Shown: positions 20,182-30,147 of the stretch, in pieces
Position numbering within the stretch: the first letter of the stretch is position 1
Layout: every line of letters begins with the position of its first letter
From: Craspedostauros australis
Lineage: Eukaryota; Bacillariophyta; Bacillariophyceae; Mastogloiales; Achnanthaceae
Direction: 5' to 3'
NCBI GenBank assembly: GCA_026770025.1
Contig: JAMXDE010000078.1
Coordinates: 62,001-126,000, forward strand
Length of the DNA stretch: 64,000 nt
Program-made: the position numbers and the translations under genes
The notes under the pieces: generated by a model
What the model saw: only the letters and a program-made list of their open reading frames with translations
Databases searched by the model: none
Told to the model about the DNA's origin: nothing

Positions 20182-23003
20182 ATGAGCTCCTATCTCCGCA
20201 AGAACGACCGCGTCGTCATCTTCGACGGCAAGCGTTCCAGCTGGACAGGTTGGAGCATCAAGTTCCTAGCTCGCGCCGCGGGCAGGGGCCTTGAGGACCT
20301 GTATCTCATGGATCTAGACAAGGTGGAGGTGAAGCCAGCTCCCTTCGGCCCCAGCGCCCTCATCTCCGATGTGAAGATCGAGAAGGGTGAGTCTATCGCG
20401 AAGAAGATAGCCTCGATGACTGCTGAGGAGAAGGAGGTATACAAGAATGGGCTGGCTAAGTGCGCGTTTGAAGAACTGACCATGGCGATCAACCATGAAA
20501 CTACGGAAGGCGATGTCGCCTTCATGGCTGTGGTGGGAACCAAGGGCGGGCCCACTGAGAGTGGAGACCCACGCAAGGCGTGGAAGGCCCTTGAACGCAT
20601 CTACGAACAGCGTACTGCGCCTGTCAAGGCAAAGTTGTTGGCTCAACTCAACGGGATGCGGTTGAAGAAAGGTGAACACCCAGACACGTTCCTAACTGAG
20701 ATGGAAGTGCTGCGTAATCGCCTCGGTAGTACTGGCATCAAGATGGATATGCAACAGTACCACATGCTCGTACTCAACGCCCTCGGAAGGGAATACGAGA
20801 CGGACGTGAAGCTCTTGGAGCTCAAGTTCGACGGTATGGAGAATACCATGACCCTCGAAGACATCCGCGAGGCTGTCAGTGCCACCTACGACGGCCGATA
20901 CCTCAAACTCGGCGGCAATAGACGTGAGAACAATAGTAACAAGGAAGAGACTGCATTCGCTGCAGTAGGAGGCTTCAAAGGTCACTGCCGCAACTGTGGT
21001 GCCTACGGCCACAAGAAAGCAGACTGCCGCTCCGCCCCTAAGAAAGGCAACGGCAAGAACAAGAAGAGTGGCCAAGGAGACAACAACAGCAAGCCCAAGT
21101 TCAACGGGGAGTGTAAGTACTGCGGTAAGAAGGGACACAAGATCCTACAGTGCTTCGAGCTGAAAGCAGCCATGAAGGAGGCAGACTCGGCCAATGTGGC
21201 GACTGATGGGATGGAGGGAAACAACGACGTGGCTCTTGTGATGACAGATGAGCTAATTTGTGTCCCCACCTCGGGAAACACGAACGAATTGGAAAATGTG
21301 ACCAACTTGTCTGTGAACGCAGACGAGGGAAAACACGCGACATCGGAAGCAACAATCAATCCGACTCCAACGTAATGGAAGATGTCGCCTTTGCAGCCAT
21401 CGTCGAACAGACTGACACATCTCCCATTGTTTCCTTGAGACCACACAACGTCAACAACAAGATGAGCAACTCCAACCCAGGACAAGAGTCCTACTACAAT
21501 GCAAGCCTCACCAACGAAGGGGCCACCGACACCGAGGACGCCGATGACGACATGGGCGAGGGCAACCAACGCGGCGCAGCCCGCCTCCCCGTCTACAACT
21601 TTGCCCCCGAGCGCTCTTATGTAGACGGCATGATCGAAGAGTCTGCACGACTCCTCACCAACACGGCTTGGTGCCCATTGTGCCTCAAGCGTGGTCTGCT
21701 ATACGCATGGTGTGTGGAATGCGCCGAAGTCCCCTTTTTCATCCAGCTCGCGAACGAGCCACGCGGTGATGTACCAACCAACGACGCGGAACGCGCGGAG
21801 CGACGCGCCTTTCTCGCAAGAGCAGGGTCTCTCCGCTGTGCTGTCCGAGCATCATTGAGCAACGTGCTTACAGCCAATGACGTGCGATCTGAACTCGCCT
21901 TGTTGTGCTATGATGCAGTTGGAACCTACACGGGCGCATACCCTCCACAAGTCGAAGCACGATCGGTGTACTTCCAACTCCACGAGATCGGGATGTTCAA
22001 CGTGATCAGCGTCTGTCGCAATCCGTGCAACATCAACAACAGCCTGGAGTTTCACCACTTCAACCCGTTCCCCCACGACCTGATCTCGCACATGACCCTC
22101 CACGCTACGCATTCCATCCTCTGGATGCATCACGATAGCGACAAAGGGGTCCAAGACTCGAAGCCAGAACTCTCGGTGTTGCCACTCTACATGGAACACG
22201 ACGAGGGCCACGAGGTGGCTCTGATGATCGGGAACGTGAACGACGTCGACGCGAAGAGATCCGCCATCGCACCAGACCACTACGAAAGCAACACCTGGCT
22301 AGGCGATTCAGGCGCATCATGCCATCTCACCAACAGCGACGAAGGAATGACCAACGTCCAAGTCTCCGACCAATCGGTGAAGATCGGAAACGGACGCTTC
22401 CTCAAGGCAACCAAGGTGGGGGACAAGCGCATGACCGTCATGCAGAAGAATGGAAGGACATCCATCGTCGTACTCAAGTCAGTGAAGTACGTGCCGAAGC
22501 TGTGGGTGAACCTGCTGAGCATCAATAAAGCTCTCGAAAATGGGTTCGACATTAGCAACCGCGGTATCGTGATCAGCCTGAAGAAGGGCAGCGTGCGCAT
22601 CAGCTTCGACCGCATCATGGCGACCCAGAGCGGCTTCGTTTGCGGAGTGAACATGGTGAGCAATGCCAAGGCCGACGACCAAGCTCATGTTGGTGTGTCA
22701 ACCGACGCACCAGTCGACATCAACACAATTCATAAAATGTTAGGCCACGTTGACGCGTACACCATCTCTCGAACAGCAGGGAGGTACGGCTGGAACGTGA
22801 CAGGAAAACTGAACGTGTGTGTTGACTGCGCGATTGGGAAATCGCGTCAGAGATCGATGTCGAAAGCGACTCAACAACGAGCGAAAGAGGTCGGGGATCG
22901 ATTGTTCATGGACACATCAAGTGTTCAGACACACAGCCTGGGAAGGGGCAAATACTGGCTTCTTGTGATCGACGATTACAGTGACTACTGCTGGAGTTAC
23001 TTC
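20182..23003 (+). pseudogene. A2 gag, cassette, protease and first part of integrase
   Basis: ATG at 20182 (MSSYLRKND) as in A1. Gag and both CCHC knuckles are intact. A one-base deletion near 21328 (GAGGGAAAAC where A1 has GAGGCGAAAAC) shifts the frame, so gag ends at 21373-21375 and the rest continues in another frame from about 21330. The cassette with WCPLCLKRG is only ~70% like A1 in protein, while flanking parts are nearly identical. Protease GDSGASCH and the pre-integrase zinc site are present. Integrase is cut after the first catalytic Asp region (SDYCWSY) by the LTR of element E at 23004. Confidence 0.9.
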
Positions 23004-23279
23004 TGTTGATGCAACAGCGGTGTGCACGGTTCCCTACTCAGCTCTGAGCTGAAGGGTGGAGCCAGAGCATGCACTGTGCGAGTTCACGTGTGGTTGTTTC
23101 GTCGGATACTGTTTGTTTGATTTTATGGGGTTGTTTTCTTGCTTCTTGCTGTTGCCGTGCTTCGTGCTTCGTCGTGCTGTGCTCCGCGGCTGCGTATCTT
23201 TGCCTCTGCCCGGTCATTTGGGTCATTGTTGTGCTCTTCTGCTCTGCCACGTGGACCTTGGCCACCACAAACACCAACA
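23004..23279 (-). repeat. 3' LTR of element E (plus-strand left copy)
   Basis: It is 276 bp and contains the end of the pol frame: U3, in element sense from 23279 down to about 23123, is coding. The segment AATCAAACAAACAGTA (minus strand, 23107-23122) follows the stop codon directly. Confidence 0.93.
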
Positions 23280-26200
23280 CACTCCTGTGATGTCAACAGG
23301 GCTTCCTTGTATGTCTTGGCCTTGTTGGCAGCAGTCGGCCTGAGGTTGAGTATTGCGTTCCGGAATTCCCGGAATTTCGATCCCTGCAGAGGCTTCGTGA
23401 AGAAATCACCAATCATGTCATCGGTGGGACAATATTGGACTGTCACCTCCTTGTTTTGGATTCTGTCGTGCACAAAGAAGTATCGAATGTTGATGTGCCG
23501 AGTGCGCTTGCCACTGGATCGCCGCCCATTGTTCTCCAGCAACATCGCGCTTTGGTTGTCTTGATGTATGGTTGATGGTTTGGCTGCGACGCCTTGCTCT
23601 TGAAGGAAGTAGCGAACCCACAGCACCTGGGGCATCACATCATCCACAGCCACAAGCTCAGCTTCCGTGGAGCTCTTTGTGTTGAGCTTCTGTTTTGCCG
23701 ATGTGGCGTAGATGGCTCCTGCTCCTGTCGACATGTGTGCGCCCGTGTGGCTGCGCATGTCGTTGTGGACGCCAAAGGCACCGTCCACCCACCATTGTAC
23801 GTCACTGAGACAGGACCCACCAAGTGTGAGAGTGAGGTGTCGGGTTGCGCGGAGGTACTTGATTGTACGTGCCAATTTCTTGTAATCATCCTCATCAGGG
23901 CTCTTCACGCGGGTGCAAAGGAATGAGATGGCGGTTTGAATGTCGGGACGTGCGCGCTTGCACAGGAAAAGGAGCTTGGCCACGATGTGATGGAACATCT
24001 CCTTGGTGTCGTCATCCAGAAGAGTGGGATCGTTGTTGTTGACTTCGAATAGGTGGTTGGCAGCTGGTGTGACGGCATGGCCATCCATGTTGGCAGGCAC
24101 TCCTGCAAGAATGCCGTCGATGTATTCTTTCATATCGATTCTCACCTCACCAGGCTCAGAGTAGTCAAGTGTCATGCCCAGATATTCGTGTTGCTTTCCT
24201 CTGTGAACGGTGAGTGGAGTGCGCTTCCCGTAGGCATCATTGAGCATGGTGATCACGTCACTCACAGCCGATGACTTGATGTGGGAAATTTTCAAGTCGT
24301 CCACATGCCACACGACAGTGCATTGACTGCCATCGATGTGCTTGTTGGCGACACACCAGTCGTATGGGTTGATGGTGAATCCGTCAGCAACCAGTGTCGC
24401 CGTCAAGTCTTTCCACCATTGTAGCGCCGCCTTCAGTGTGCCATATAGTGCCTTTGTAAGCTTCACGTAGATAGCCGACTGTCCACGTTTCTTGTGCACA
24501 TATTCTGCGTACACATCAGGAGCCACCTTTGCCAATAGTTCCGCCATCCGTCCTTCGATGAGCACATGAACCACATCGCCCTTGTCGAATGTGGTCTGCA
24601 GGAACGCTCCTGGCACGTCAACGGTCGCAACGTCACGTCCTTCATGTGCATCAATCACGCATGAGAGCATCAGTCCGAGCAGTGAGACTGTAGGCGAGCT
24701 GGTTTCCTCCTTGGTGAGGTATAGGCGCTGCTTCCGTCCGTCAGCACACCCGCGTCCCTTGATGATACCGTTCCGCTTTTCCTTCAGGTACATGAGGTAC
24801 CGCAGGGACTTGGCTCTTTCGTCGCGAGTCAGCTGATGCCAATGTTTTGGTTCGAAACCATCCATCTCGTGTACCTGCTCCAGTTCCTTGCTGATTGCGT
24901 CTTCACCGCGTTCCTGAAACAGCTTGAGTCCGCGCTTCCAGTTCATCTGTTCTGTCACAAAAACGCATTCGTTGTGTTGCTCGATGTTTTCCTCAGTGGG
25001 CTCATTAGAGAGCACCGTGACTGTGGCGTGCGTGTCACCGCGCCCTGTGCTGTGTAGTTGGCGGTAGTCAATTCGTGGCCCTCTGCGCGTGGTCATGTGA
25101 TGCGTGGACGTCGTTGCAGGGGCTGGCTGGATGTTTGGTTGTTCCTCTTGTGCATCCTCTTGTGGGTCATCGAAGACATCTGGTTCGTTGTCTTGGCCGG
25201 CGATTGGTTGGATGTCATAGATTGGGCCATCTGGGTCCTCATTGATGTCTCCATCGTTGTTGTCGTCATCGCTGTCAATGGAGTCCTCATCGGATTCATC
25301 GTTGCTTGTGTCGTTGGAGTCATCATCGTCATCGTCTTCATCACTGGATTCGTCATCGTCGTCACTGAAGTCGTCATCATCATCATCATCGTCGTCGTGG
25401 CTGTCGCTGGCATCGGATTGATCATCATTGTCATCATCGCTGTCATCATCATCAGCAATGGGATACAACTCGAGACCTCGCTGAGTGGCAAAGTTCAGTT
25501 GTTTGTTTGCTTTGGCTGCCTTCGCCATTGCGTGGACACGATCGATGACTGTTTGTGTCATGGGCAGCTCTGTCCATGATCGTCTATGGATTCGCATACC
25601 GGTCTCGAGGCTGAAGAATACGTGCCCGCCCTGAACATTGCCGGATGGTCGGAGTGTGATGGCTCCGACTGTTCTTGGTCGCATGGTGTTATCATGTTGT
25701 TCATGAGTGTGCACATAGCTGCCGAACTCAATCCGACAATGTGTGTTGTAGTCGATCTTTCGCCCGACCACTATCTCAGACGGACTCATCCGCTTGCTCA
25801 CTCCATTGGGATGTGGGAACATATTGAGCCAGAAGACTGAGTGGTTGACCATCTCGATGATGAGCATTGGTGGGTAGTGCTTGAATGGTAGGCTGTGATA
25901 TGTCGATCTGGTTTTCTCCTTGATGGTACGAATGTAGCGCTCGACTTCAGGCACATGCTCGTCCCTGGACGTAACGTTGATACTGACTCCATGTTCCGCC
26001 AGGTCGCCACGAAGGGATTCGAACTGGTTATCAACCATGATGATGGTGACGCGGAACCCACGTTGCTTGTAGAGTTGTATCAATTTGTTGAATTGCGTGT
26101 TGAGGTGTTTGTTGCTCGCCGAGTCCAGTTTCGTGACCGTTCCAAACTTGATGTGTTTCGCAACAGACACAAGGAACTTGATGCCATTGACGACCATGAT

Positions 26201-28075
26201 GTCAACCGACAGCTGCACGTCTCGGTACTGTTGCATGATGTTTGCTGGTAGCTGTGCAATCTGTGCACGAACAGCTGGCGACACCTGTCTGACAGTCCTC
26301 CCTTTCAAGGATGCCACATCTGGACCAAAGATGAGGTCAGCAGTGCGGATATCCTTGGTGGTGATGGGACAGTTGGGGATGAGGCCATTGTGCACATATC
26401 GAATGAAGTTGCGCGAGGTGGGACGACCTATACGTTGTTGAATGGACCTGGCCAGCTTGGCCTGCGAGTAATCGAATGACGAGAAGCTATTTCTGTTATC
26501 GTCTACAGTGCTAATCATTGTCACTCCCGTGATGCGGCCGGTGTCAAGGTAGAACAGTCCTCCTGCCGACTCGCGGAATGACTGTGTTGACCCATCCTCT
26601 TTGTGTACAGTGAAACTGTTGGCGCCAGTGCTGTCATATGTGACCCGGAAGCGACCCTTCACCTTGCTTAGTGAGAGGATGTTGGCAACGCCTGTGGGGT
26701 GATACCAGACATCGCCGTATCCAGGGAGGGTGCCGCGCTGGTTGGTGGTGGCGGTGCCGGCGTTGCAGTGGATGGTGAGTGCGTTGTTGGTTGTGTGGAT
26801 GTCCTTGAGCAGCTGATGGTTGCTGAAGACATCCACGGTTGACTGGTTGTCGAGTAGGATCCACGAACGTGGGATGATGCCAGTGTCTTGATTGTGTGTA
26901 TGTGCAGCACTCCCGGACATGTGAGCATGGAGGAACACGAAGTCGTTGTTGTCGCATTCCTCTGTGCTGTGTACCAGTACAGTGCCATTGCTGTGGTACT
27001 TCGCGTGGCATTGCTCATCAGTGTGGTTGGAGCGCCCACAGCGTGTGCATGTCGCCTTGGTTGTATCGGCATTCACGAAGGCCATCCCGGTATCCTTTGG
27101 AGTGTGGATGCCGGGGACGTTACGTGGATCCTTCGACCAATGGCTGAGCATGGTGAGTGCTGCAACCATGGTTGTTGGGTAACGGTCTGACCCCTTGATG
27201 TGGTCGTTGCGTAGCTCCTCGATGAGAGAACCAAAACGGTGGCGGTCTGCTCCGAGGATGAATTGCACCGCCAGGAACCGCTGCTTGGCAGCAGCTGCGA
27301 TGATCTTCTTCTGTGCTGCGCTTGGACTGGTGATCGATCTGTCCTTGGTGACTGCTTCGATGATGCAGCCCACTTCGGAGATGGAGGTCTTGATTGAGTC
27401 GTTGACTTCGGAGAGGTTCAGGAAAGACTCGTAGTACTCCTGCACTGGCTGTCGTCGCTTTTGGCGAAGCCCCATGAGTTCTTGCATGATCATGCATGCT
27501 GCAACTGTGCCCTGCTCGTGCGTTTGGTAATTGAATACCACGCTCTTGATGATCTTGAGGAGGCCAGCAGTGTTGCGGCTGGTGGATGTGGATGTGTAGT
27601 CATCGGATTCTTGGATCCTGGTGCGCATGATATCGGAGCATTGGCCCCAGACTAGCGAATACACCTTCTGGTAATCGGTCTCAGCGTTGAGCAGGCGTGT
27701 TGTGTAGAGGGCGTATTGCCGCTTCCATTTGTCCTTTTGAATGTCTGTCGCATTGGCAGGATAGTCGTCTGGTTCATTGATGGTTGGTTCGGTGAGGTTC
27801 TCCACCGCCATGCTGATGAGTGGTCCGTATTGTGTCCCCACGTATGTGGTGATGGCTTCGATGGTCTTGCTGTACTCATCGACTTGTCTTGATCGGACGG
27901 CAGCACAATCAAAGACGTGTCCCTTCAGGTCTGCGCACGCGCCTTCGAACTTGGCGGGCTTTGCGAACGGGGTGTACGGCTTGTTGCGTTGTTTGCCTTT
28001 GTTGTTGTTGTTGTTGTTGCTGCCACCTTCTGCCTTCGGCTTTGCCGGGTTGGGTGGCTTGACGTCGCTGCTCAT
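23123..28075 (-). CDS. Gag-Pol polyprotein of copia element E, intact
   Basis: Start at ATG 28075 (MSSDVKPPN); 1650 residues. Gag ends with one CCHC knuckle (CTRCGRSNHTDEQC, from residue 343). The protease motif is LLDNQST (Asp409), a variant of the usual DSGA. Integrase acidic residues are near D625, D682 and E712 (VERYI). A long Asp/Glu/Ser run (plus 25190-25470) joins integrase to RT. RT has HVDD in place of YVDD (near residue 1258). RNase H shows VDGAFG, SSTEAELV, DNQSA and GDFFTKP. The last ~50 codons lie inside the 3' LTR, with the TAA (23123-23125) directly before a segment complementary to the primer site. Lineage looks closest to GalEa/CoDi6-like copia, low confidence. Confidence 0.93.
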   Translation of the reverse strand: MSSDVKPPNPAKPKAEGGSNNNNNNKGKQRNKPYTPFAKPAKFEGACADLKGHVFDCAAVRSRQVDEYSKTIEAITTYVGTQYGPLISMAVENLTEPTINEPDDYPANATDIQKDKWKRQYALYTTRLLNAETDYQKVYSLVWGQCSDIMRTRIQESDDYTSTSTSRNTAGLLKIIKSVVFNYQTHEQGTVAACMIMQELMGLRQKRRQPVQEYYESFLNLSEVNDSIKTSISEVGCIIEAVTKDRSITSPSAAQKKIIAAAAKQRFLAVQFILGADRHRFGSLIEELRNDHIKGSDRYPTTMVAALTMLSHWSKDPRNVPGIHTPKDTGMAFVNADTTKATCTRCGRSNHTDEQCHAKYHSNGTVLVHSTEECDNNDFVFLHAHMSGSAAHTHNQDTGIIPRSWILLDNQSTVDVFSNHQLLKDIHTTNNALTIHCNAGTATTNQRGTLPGYGDVWYHPTGVANILSLSKVKGRFRVTYDSTGANSFTVHKEDGSTQSFRESAGGLFYLDTGRITGVTMISTVDDNRNSFSSFDYSQAKLARSIQQRIGRPTSRNFIRYVHNGLIPNCPITTKDIRTADLIFGPDVASLKGRTVRQVSPAVRAQIAQLPANIMQQYRDVQLSVDIMVVNGIKFLVSVAKHIKFGTVTKLDSASNKHLNTQFNKLIQLYKQRGFRVTIIMVDNQFESLRGDLAEHGVSINVTSRDEHVPEVERYIRTIKEKTRSTYHSLPFKHYPPMLIIEMVNHSVFWLNMFPHPNGVSKRMSPSEIVVGRKIDYNTHCRIEFGSYVHTHEQHDNTMRPRTVGAITLRPSGNVQGGHVFFSLETGMRIHRRSWTELPMTQTVIDRVHAMAKAAKANKQLNFATQRGLELYPIADDDDSDDDNDDQSDASDSHDDDDDDDDDFSDDDDESSDEDDDDDDSNDTSNDESDEDSIDSDDDNNDGDINEDPDGPIYDIQPIAGQDNEPDVFDDPQEDAQEEQPNIQPAPATTSTHHMTTRRGPRIDYRQLHSTGRGDTHATVTVLSNEPTEENIEQHNECVFVTEQMNWKRGLKLFQERGEDAISKELEQVHEMDGFEPKHWHQLTRDERAKSLRYLMYLKEKRNGIIKGRGCADGRKQRLYLTKEETSSPTVSLLGLMLSCVIDAHEGRDVATVDVPGAFLQTTFDKGDVVHVLIEGRMAELLAKVAPDVYAEYVHKKRGQSAIYVKLTKALYGTLKAALQWWKDLTATLVADGFTINPYDWCVANKHIDGSQCTVVWHVDDLKISHIKSSAVSDVITMLNDAYGKRTPLTVHRGKQHEYLGMTLDYSEPGEVRIDMKEYIDGILAGVPANMDGHAVTPAANHLFEVNNNDPTLLDDDTKEMFHHIVAKLLFLCKRARPDIQTAISFLCTRVKSPDEDDYKKLARTIKYLRATRHLTLTLGGSCLSDVQWWVDGAFGVHNDMRSHTGAHMSTGAGAIYATSAKQKLNTKSSTEAELVAVDDVMPQVLWVRYFLQEQGVAAKPSTIHQDNQSAMLLENNGRRSSGKRTRHINIRYFFVHDRIQNKEVTVQYCPTDDMIGDFFTKPLQGSKFREFRNAILNLRPTAANKAKTYKEALLTSQECVGVCGGQGPRGRAEEHNNDPNDRAEAKIRSRGAQHDEARSTATARSKKTTP

Positions 28076-28093
28076 CGTTGTGATAGAGCGGAG

Positions 28094-28228
28094 AATCAAA
28101 CAAACAGTATGTTGATGCAACAGCGGTGTGCACGGTTCCCTACTCAGCTCTGAGCTGAAGGGTGGAGCCAGAGCATGCACTGTGCGAGTTCACGTGTGGT
28201 TGTTTCGTCGGATACTGTTTGTTTGATT
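28094..28228 (-). other. Self-complementary primer site of element E
   Basis: In element sense the 16 bases directly after the 5' LTR (28109 down to 28094) read TACTGTTTGTTTGATT. They are perfectly complementary to AATCAAACAAACAGTA inside the 5' LTR (28228 down to 28213), 103 nt upstream. No TGG-type tRNA primer site is seen. The boundary at 28109/28110 is exact because the other LTR copy is fixed by its target duplication. This would let the RNA 5' region pair with its own primer site. Confidence 0.75.
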
Positions 28229-28385
28229 TTATGGGGTTGTTTTCTTGCTTCTTGCTGTTGCCGTGCTTCGTGCTTCGTCGTGCTGTGCTCCGCGGCTGCG
28301 TATCTTTGCCTCTGCCCGGTCATTTGGGTCATTGTTGTGCTCTTCTGCTCTGCCACGTGGACCTTGGCCACCACAAACACCAACA
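28110..28385 (-). repeat. 5' LTR of element E (plus-strand right copy)
   Basis: It is 276 bp and appears identical to 23004-23279. It is followed on the plus strand by the ACTTC duplication and then A2 integrase sequence. Confidence 0.93.
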
Positions 28386-28390
28386 ACTTC

Positions 28391-29069
28391 ATCACAGAGA
28401 AAGGCGACGTGGGGTCGAAGATGCTTTTGTTGTTCCAATGGCTCCAAGCGAATCCGCGAGTAACGGTTCAAAATGTCAGATGTGACAACGCAGGAGAGAA
28501 TCGTTCTACAGAGAAACTCTTACTTAACAAGGGATTCGCCCCAACCTTCGAGTACACTGCGGCATCGACTCCCCAACAGAACGGTCGCGTCGAAAGGAAA
28601 TTCGCGACACTCTACGGCAAAGTACGCGCCATGCTGAACCAAACCCATCTACCAAAAACAACGCGAGGGAAGCTGTGGGCAGAGGCTGCTCACACGGCGA
28701 CGCAGCTGGAGAACATCATTGGCACGAAGTCAAGGGAACCAGCGTGTATACTGTTAAACGGAAAAATCCCAAAGTATGCAAATGACCTGCGTGTGTTCGG
28801 TGAAATGGGGATGGTACACATCGGTGGACAGACTATCAAGGCCAAGCTAGACGACCGCTCCAAACCTGCCATGTTCGTGGGATACGGAGAGTCGCACGCG
28901 AAAGGAGTGTACCGAATGATGAACCTTGCTACCTCGAGAATCCTGATGACTCGAGACGTAACATGGTTGAATAAGTCGTATGGAGAGTTCAAGGGTATCA
29001 AGGATGCCAACATATCCAGAGTGATGAACGCAGACGACGACTCATCATCAAGAGACTCGTCTCCAGAGA
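28391..29069 (+). pseudogene. A2 integrase, second part
   Basis: The integrase frame of A2 resumes directly after the E insertion: second catalytic Asp (VRCDNAGEN), catalytic Glu in PQQNGRVER with the usual Arg, and the integrase C-terminal region to SSRDSSPE. It differs from A1 by about 3% over 679 bp, unlike the near-identity at the gag end. It is cut at 29070 by the LTR of element B. Confidence 0.9.
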
Positions 29070-29439
29070 TGTCGAGATGTACATGTGAGTATATGTCGAG
29101 ATGTACGAGTATATGTGCATCGTTCACCCGCTATTCTCTCATACGCACTTGGACGGTATAACTACATTCGTGTCGATAGTATACTGTGATTCGTCAGAAT
29201 TACAGGGGAAACGGAACACACGAAAAGGGGCAAGATTTCTGGAGGAAATTTGCAAATGACGATTTCTGAGAGAATTAGAAGATCGTCCGTCCATCCATCA
29301 ATGGTACCAAGAGAATCTCGAGGTACTTCCCAACTAAACCTCAGATGACGATATCATCTGACAGACCACTGCATCACCAATGGAACGTGACATCTGGAGA
29401 GCAGAAGGACGCCTACTGACGTCGACAGGATGTCATCAT
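29070..29439 (+). repeat. 5' LTR of B, first 370 bp
   Basis: Identical by eye to the start of the B 3' LTR (63127 onward). Interrupted at 29440 by F after ...GATGTCATCAT; the LTR resumes at 41899. Confidence 0.92.
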
Positions 29440-30147
29440 TGTTGGAAATCCGGGGTAACCCAGCCTTATTAGTTATATCTGATTACCTATTCCTGTTGTT
29501 GCATTCTCAGAACTGTGAGCACAACATCTTCAGCTCTTCCAATTCCATTTGCCATAGCATGTATAATCCACAGTAACATCATGTCATACTGTTGCCTTCA
29601 TGCTGTCTTCATCATGCATTCTCGCTTGTATTCATCGATCCTTTCATCAGGCATCTCCATCATGCATCTCATCATGCATATCATCATCTACATTCATGCG
29701 GTACGATTCCGCAGTCATGCGCTTGACTTGTCACAGGTTTCGCCCTTGATCTCTTGACACCTTTTCTTACGATTGGTGTCAAGCTTGATGTCCTTTCTGA
29801 ATTGTTCTAGTCCGCGAGTGGCACGTGTTTCGGTTCTCTTGATGGGGTGATCACAGACCTGCTGGTCATCGATGTTTCTCCTGTGACGTCGTTGTTTGGA
29901 TTGTCGCGATGTCATGTTTGATGTTGGGACATCCTGTTTTTGCGTCGTCATGGTTTTTCTTGTTAGAGGAGGACAGGCTTGTTTTCTTGTCAAGACTGAG
30001 ATCAGTCACGTTTGTCTTGAGTCACGGTTGTGATCAACAAGACTCAAAGGTGTGATCAACAGGAGTTGATTTCAGTCGTGATTGATAATTTTGGGAGGTG
30101 CGGCAATCATGGGTATCTTGACAAAGTCGTACCCCCGATTCCTAACA
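29440..30147 (-). repeat. 3' LTR of F
   Basis: It is 708 bp. It is preceded in element sense by AATGGAAGGG, the same polypurine tract as in A1. Confidence 0.92.

Larger units (their letters stand above)
23004..28385 (-). mobile_element. Intact Ty1/copia element E inside A2 integrase
   Basis: It is 5382 bp with 276-bp LTRs (23004-23279, the 3' LTR in element sense, and 28110-28385, the 5' LTR) that appear identical. LTRs begin TGTTGATG and end ACCAACA on the plus strand. A 5-bp target duplication, ACTTC, lies at 22999-23003 and 28386-28390. Identical LTRs, an intact frame and a clean duplication mark a very recent insertion. Confidence 0.95.

Noticed and set aside
25058..25579. Hydrophobic 173-codon plus-strand frame resembling a membrane protein
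   Set aside because: It is the complement of the Asp/Glu-rich linker of element E, whose GAC/GAT codons read as Val/Ile on the other strand.
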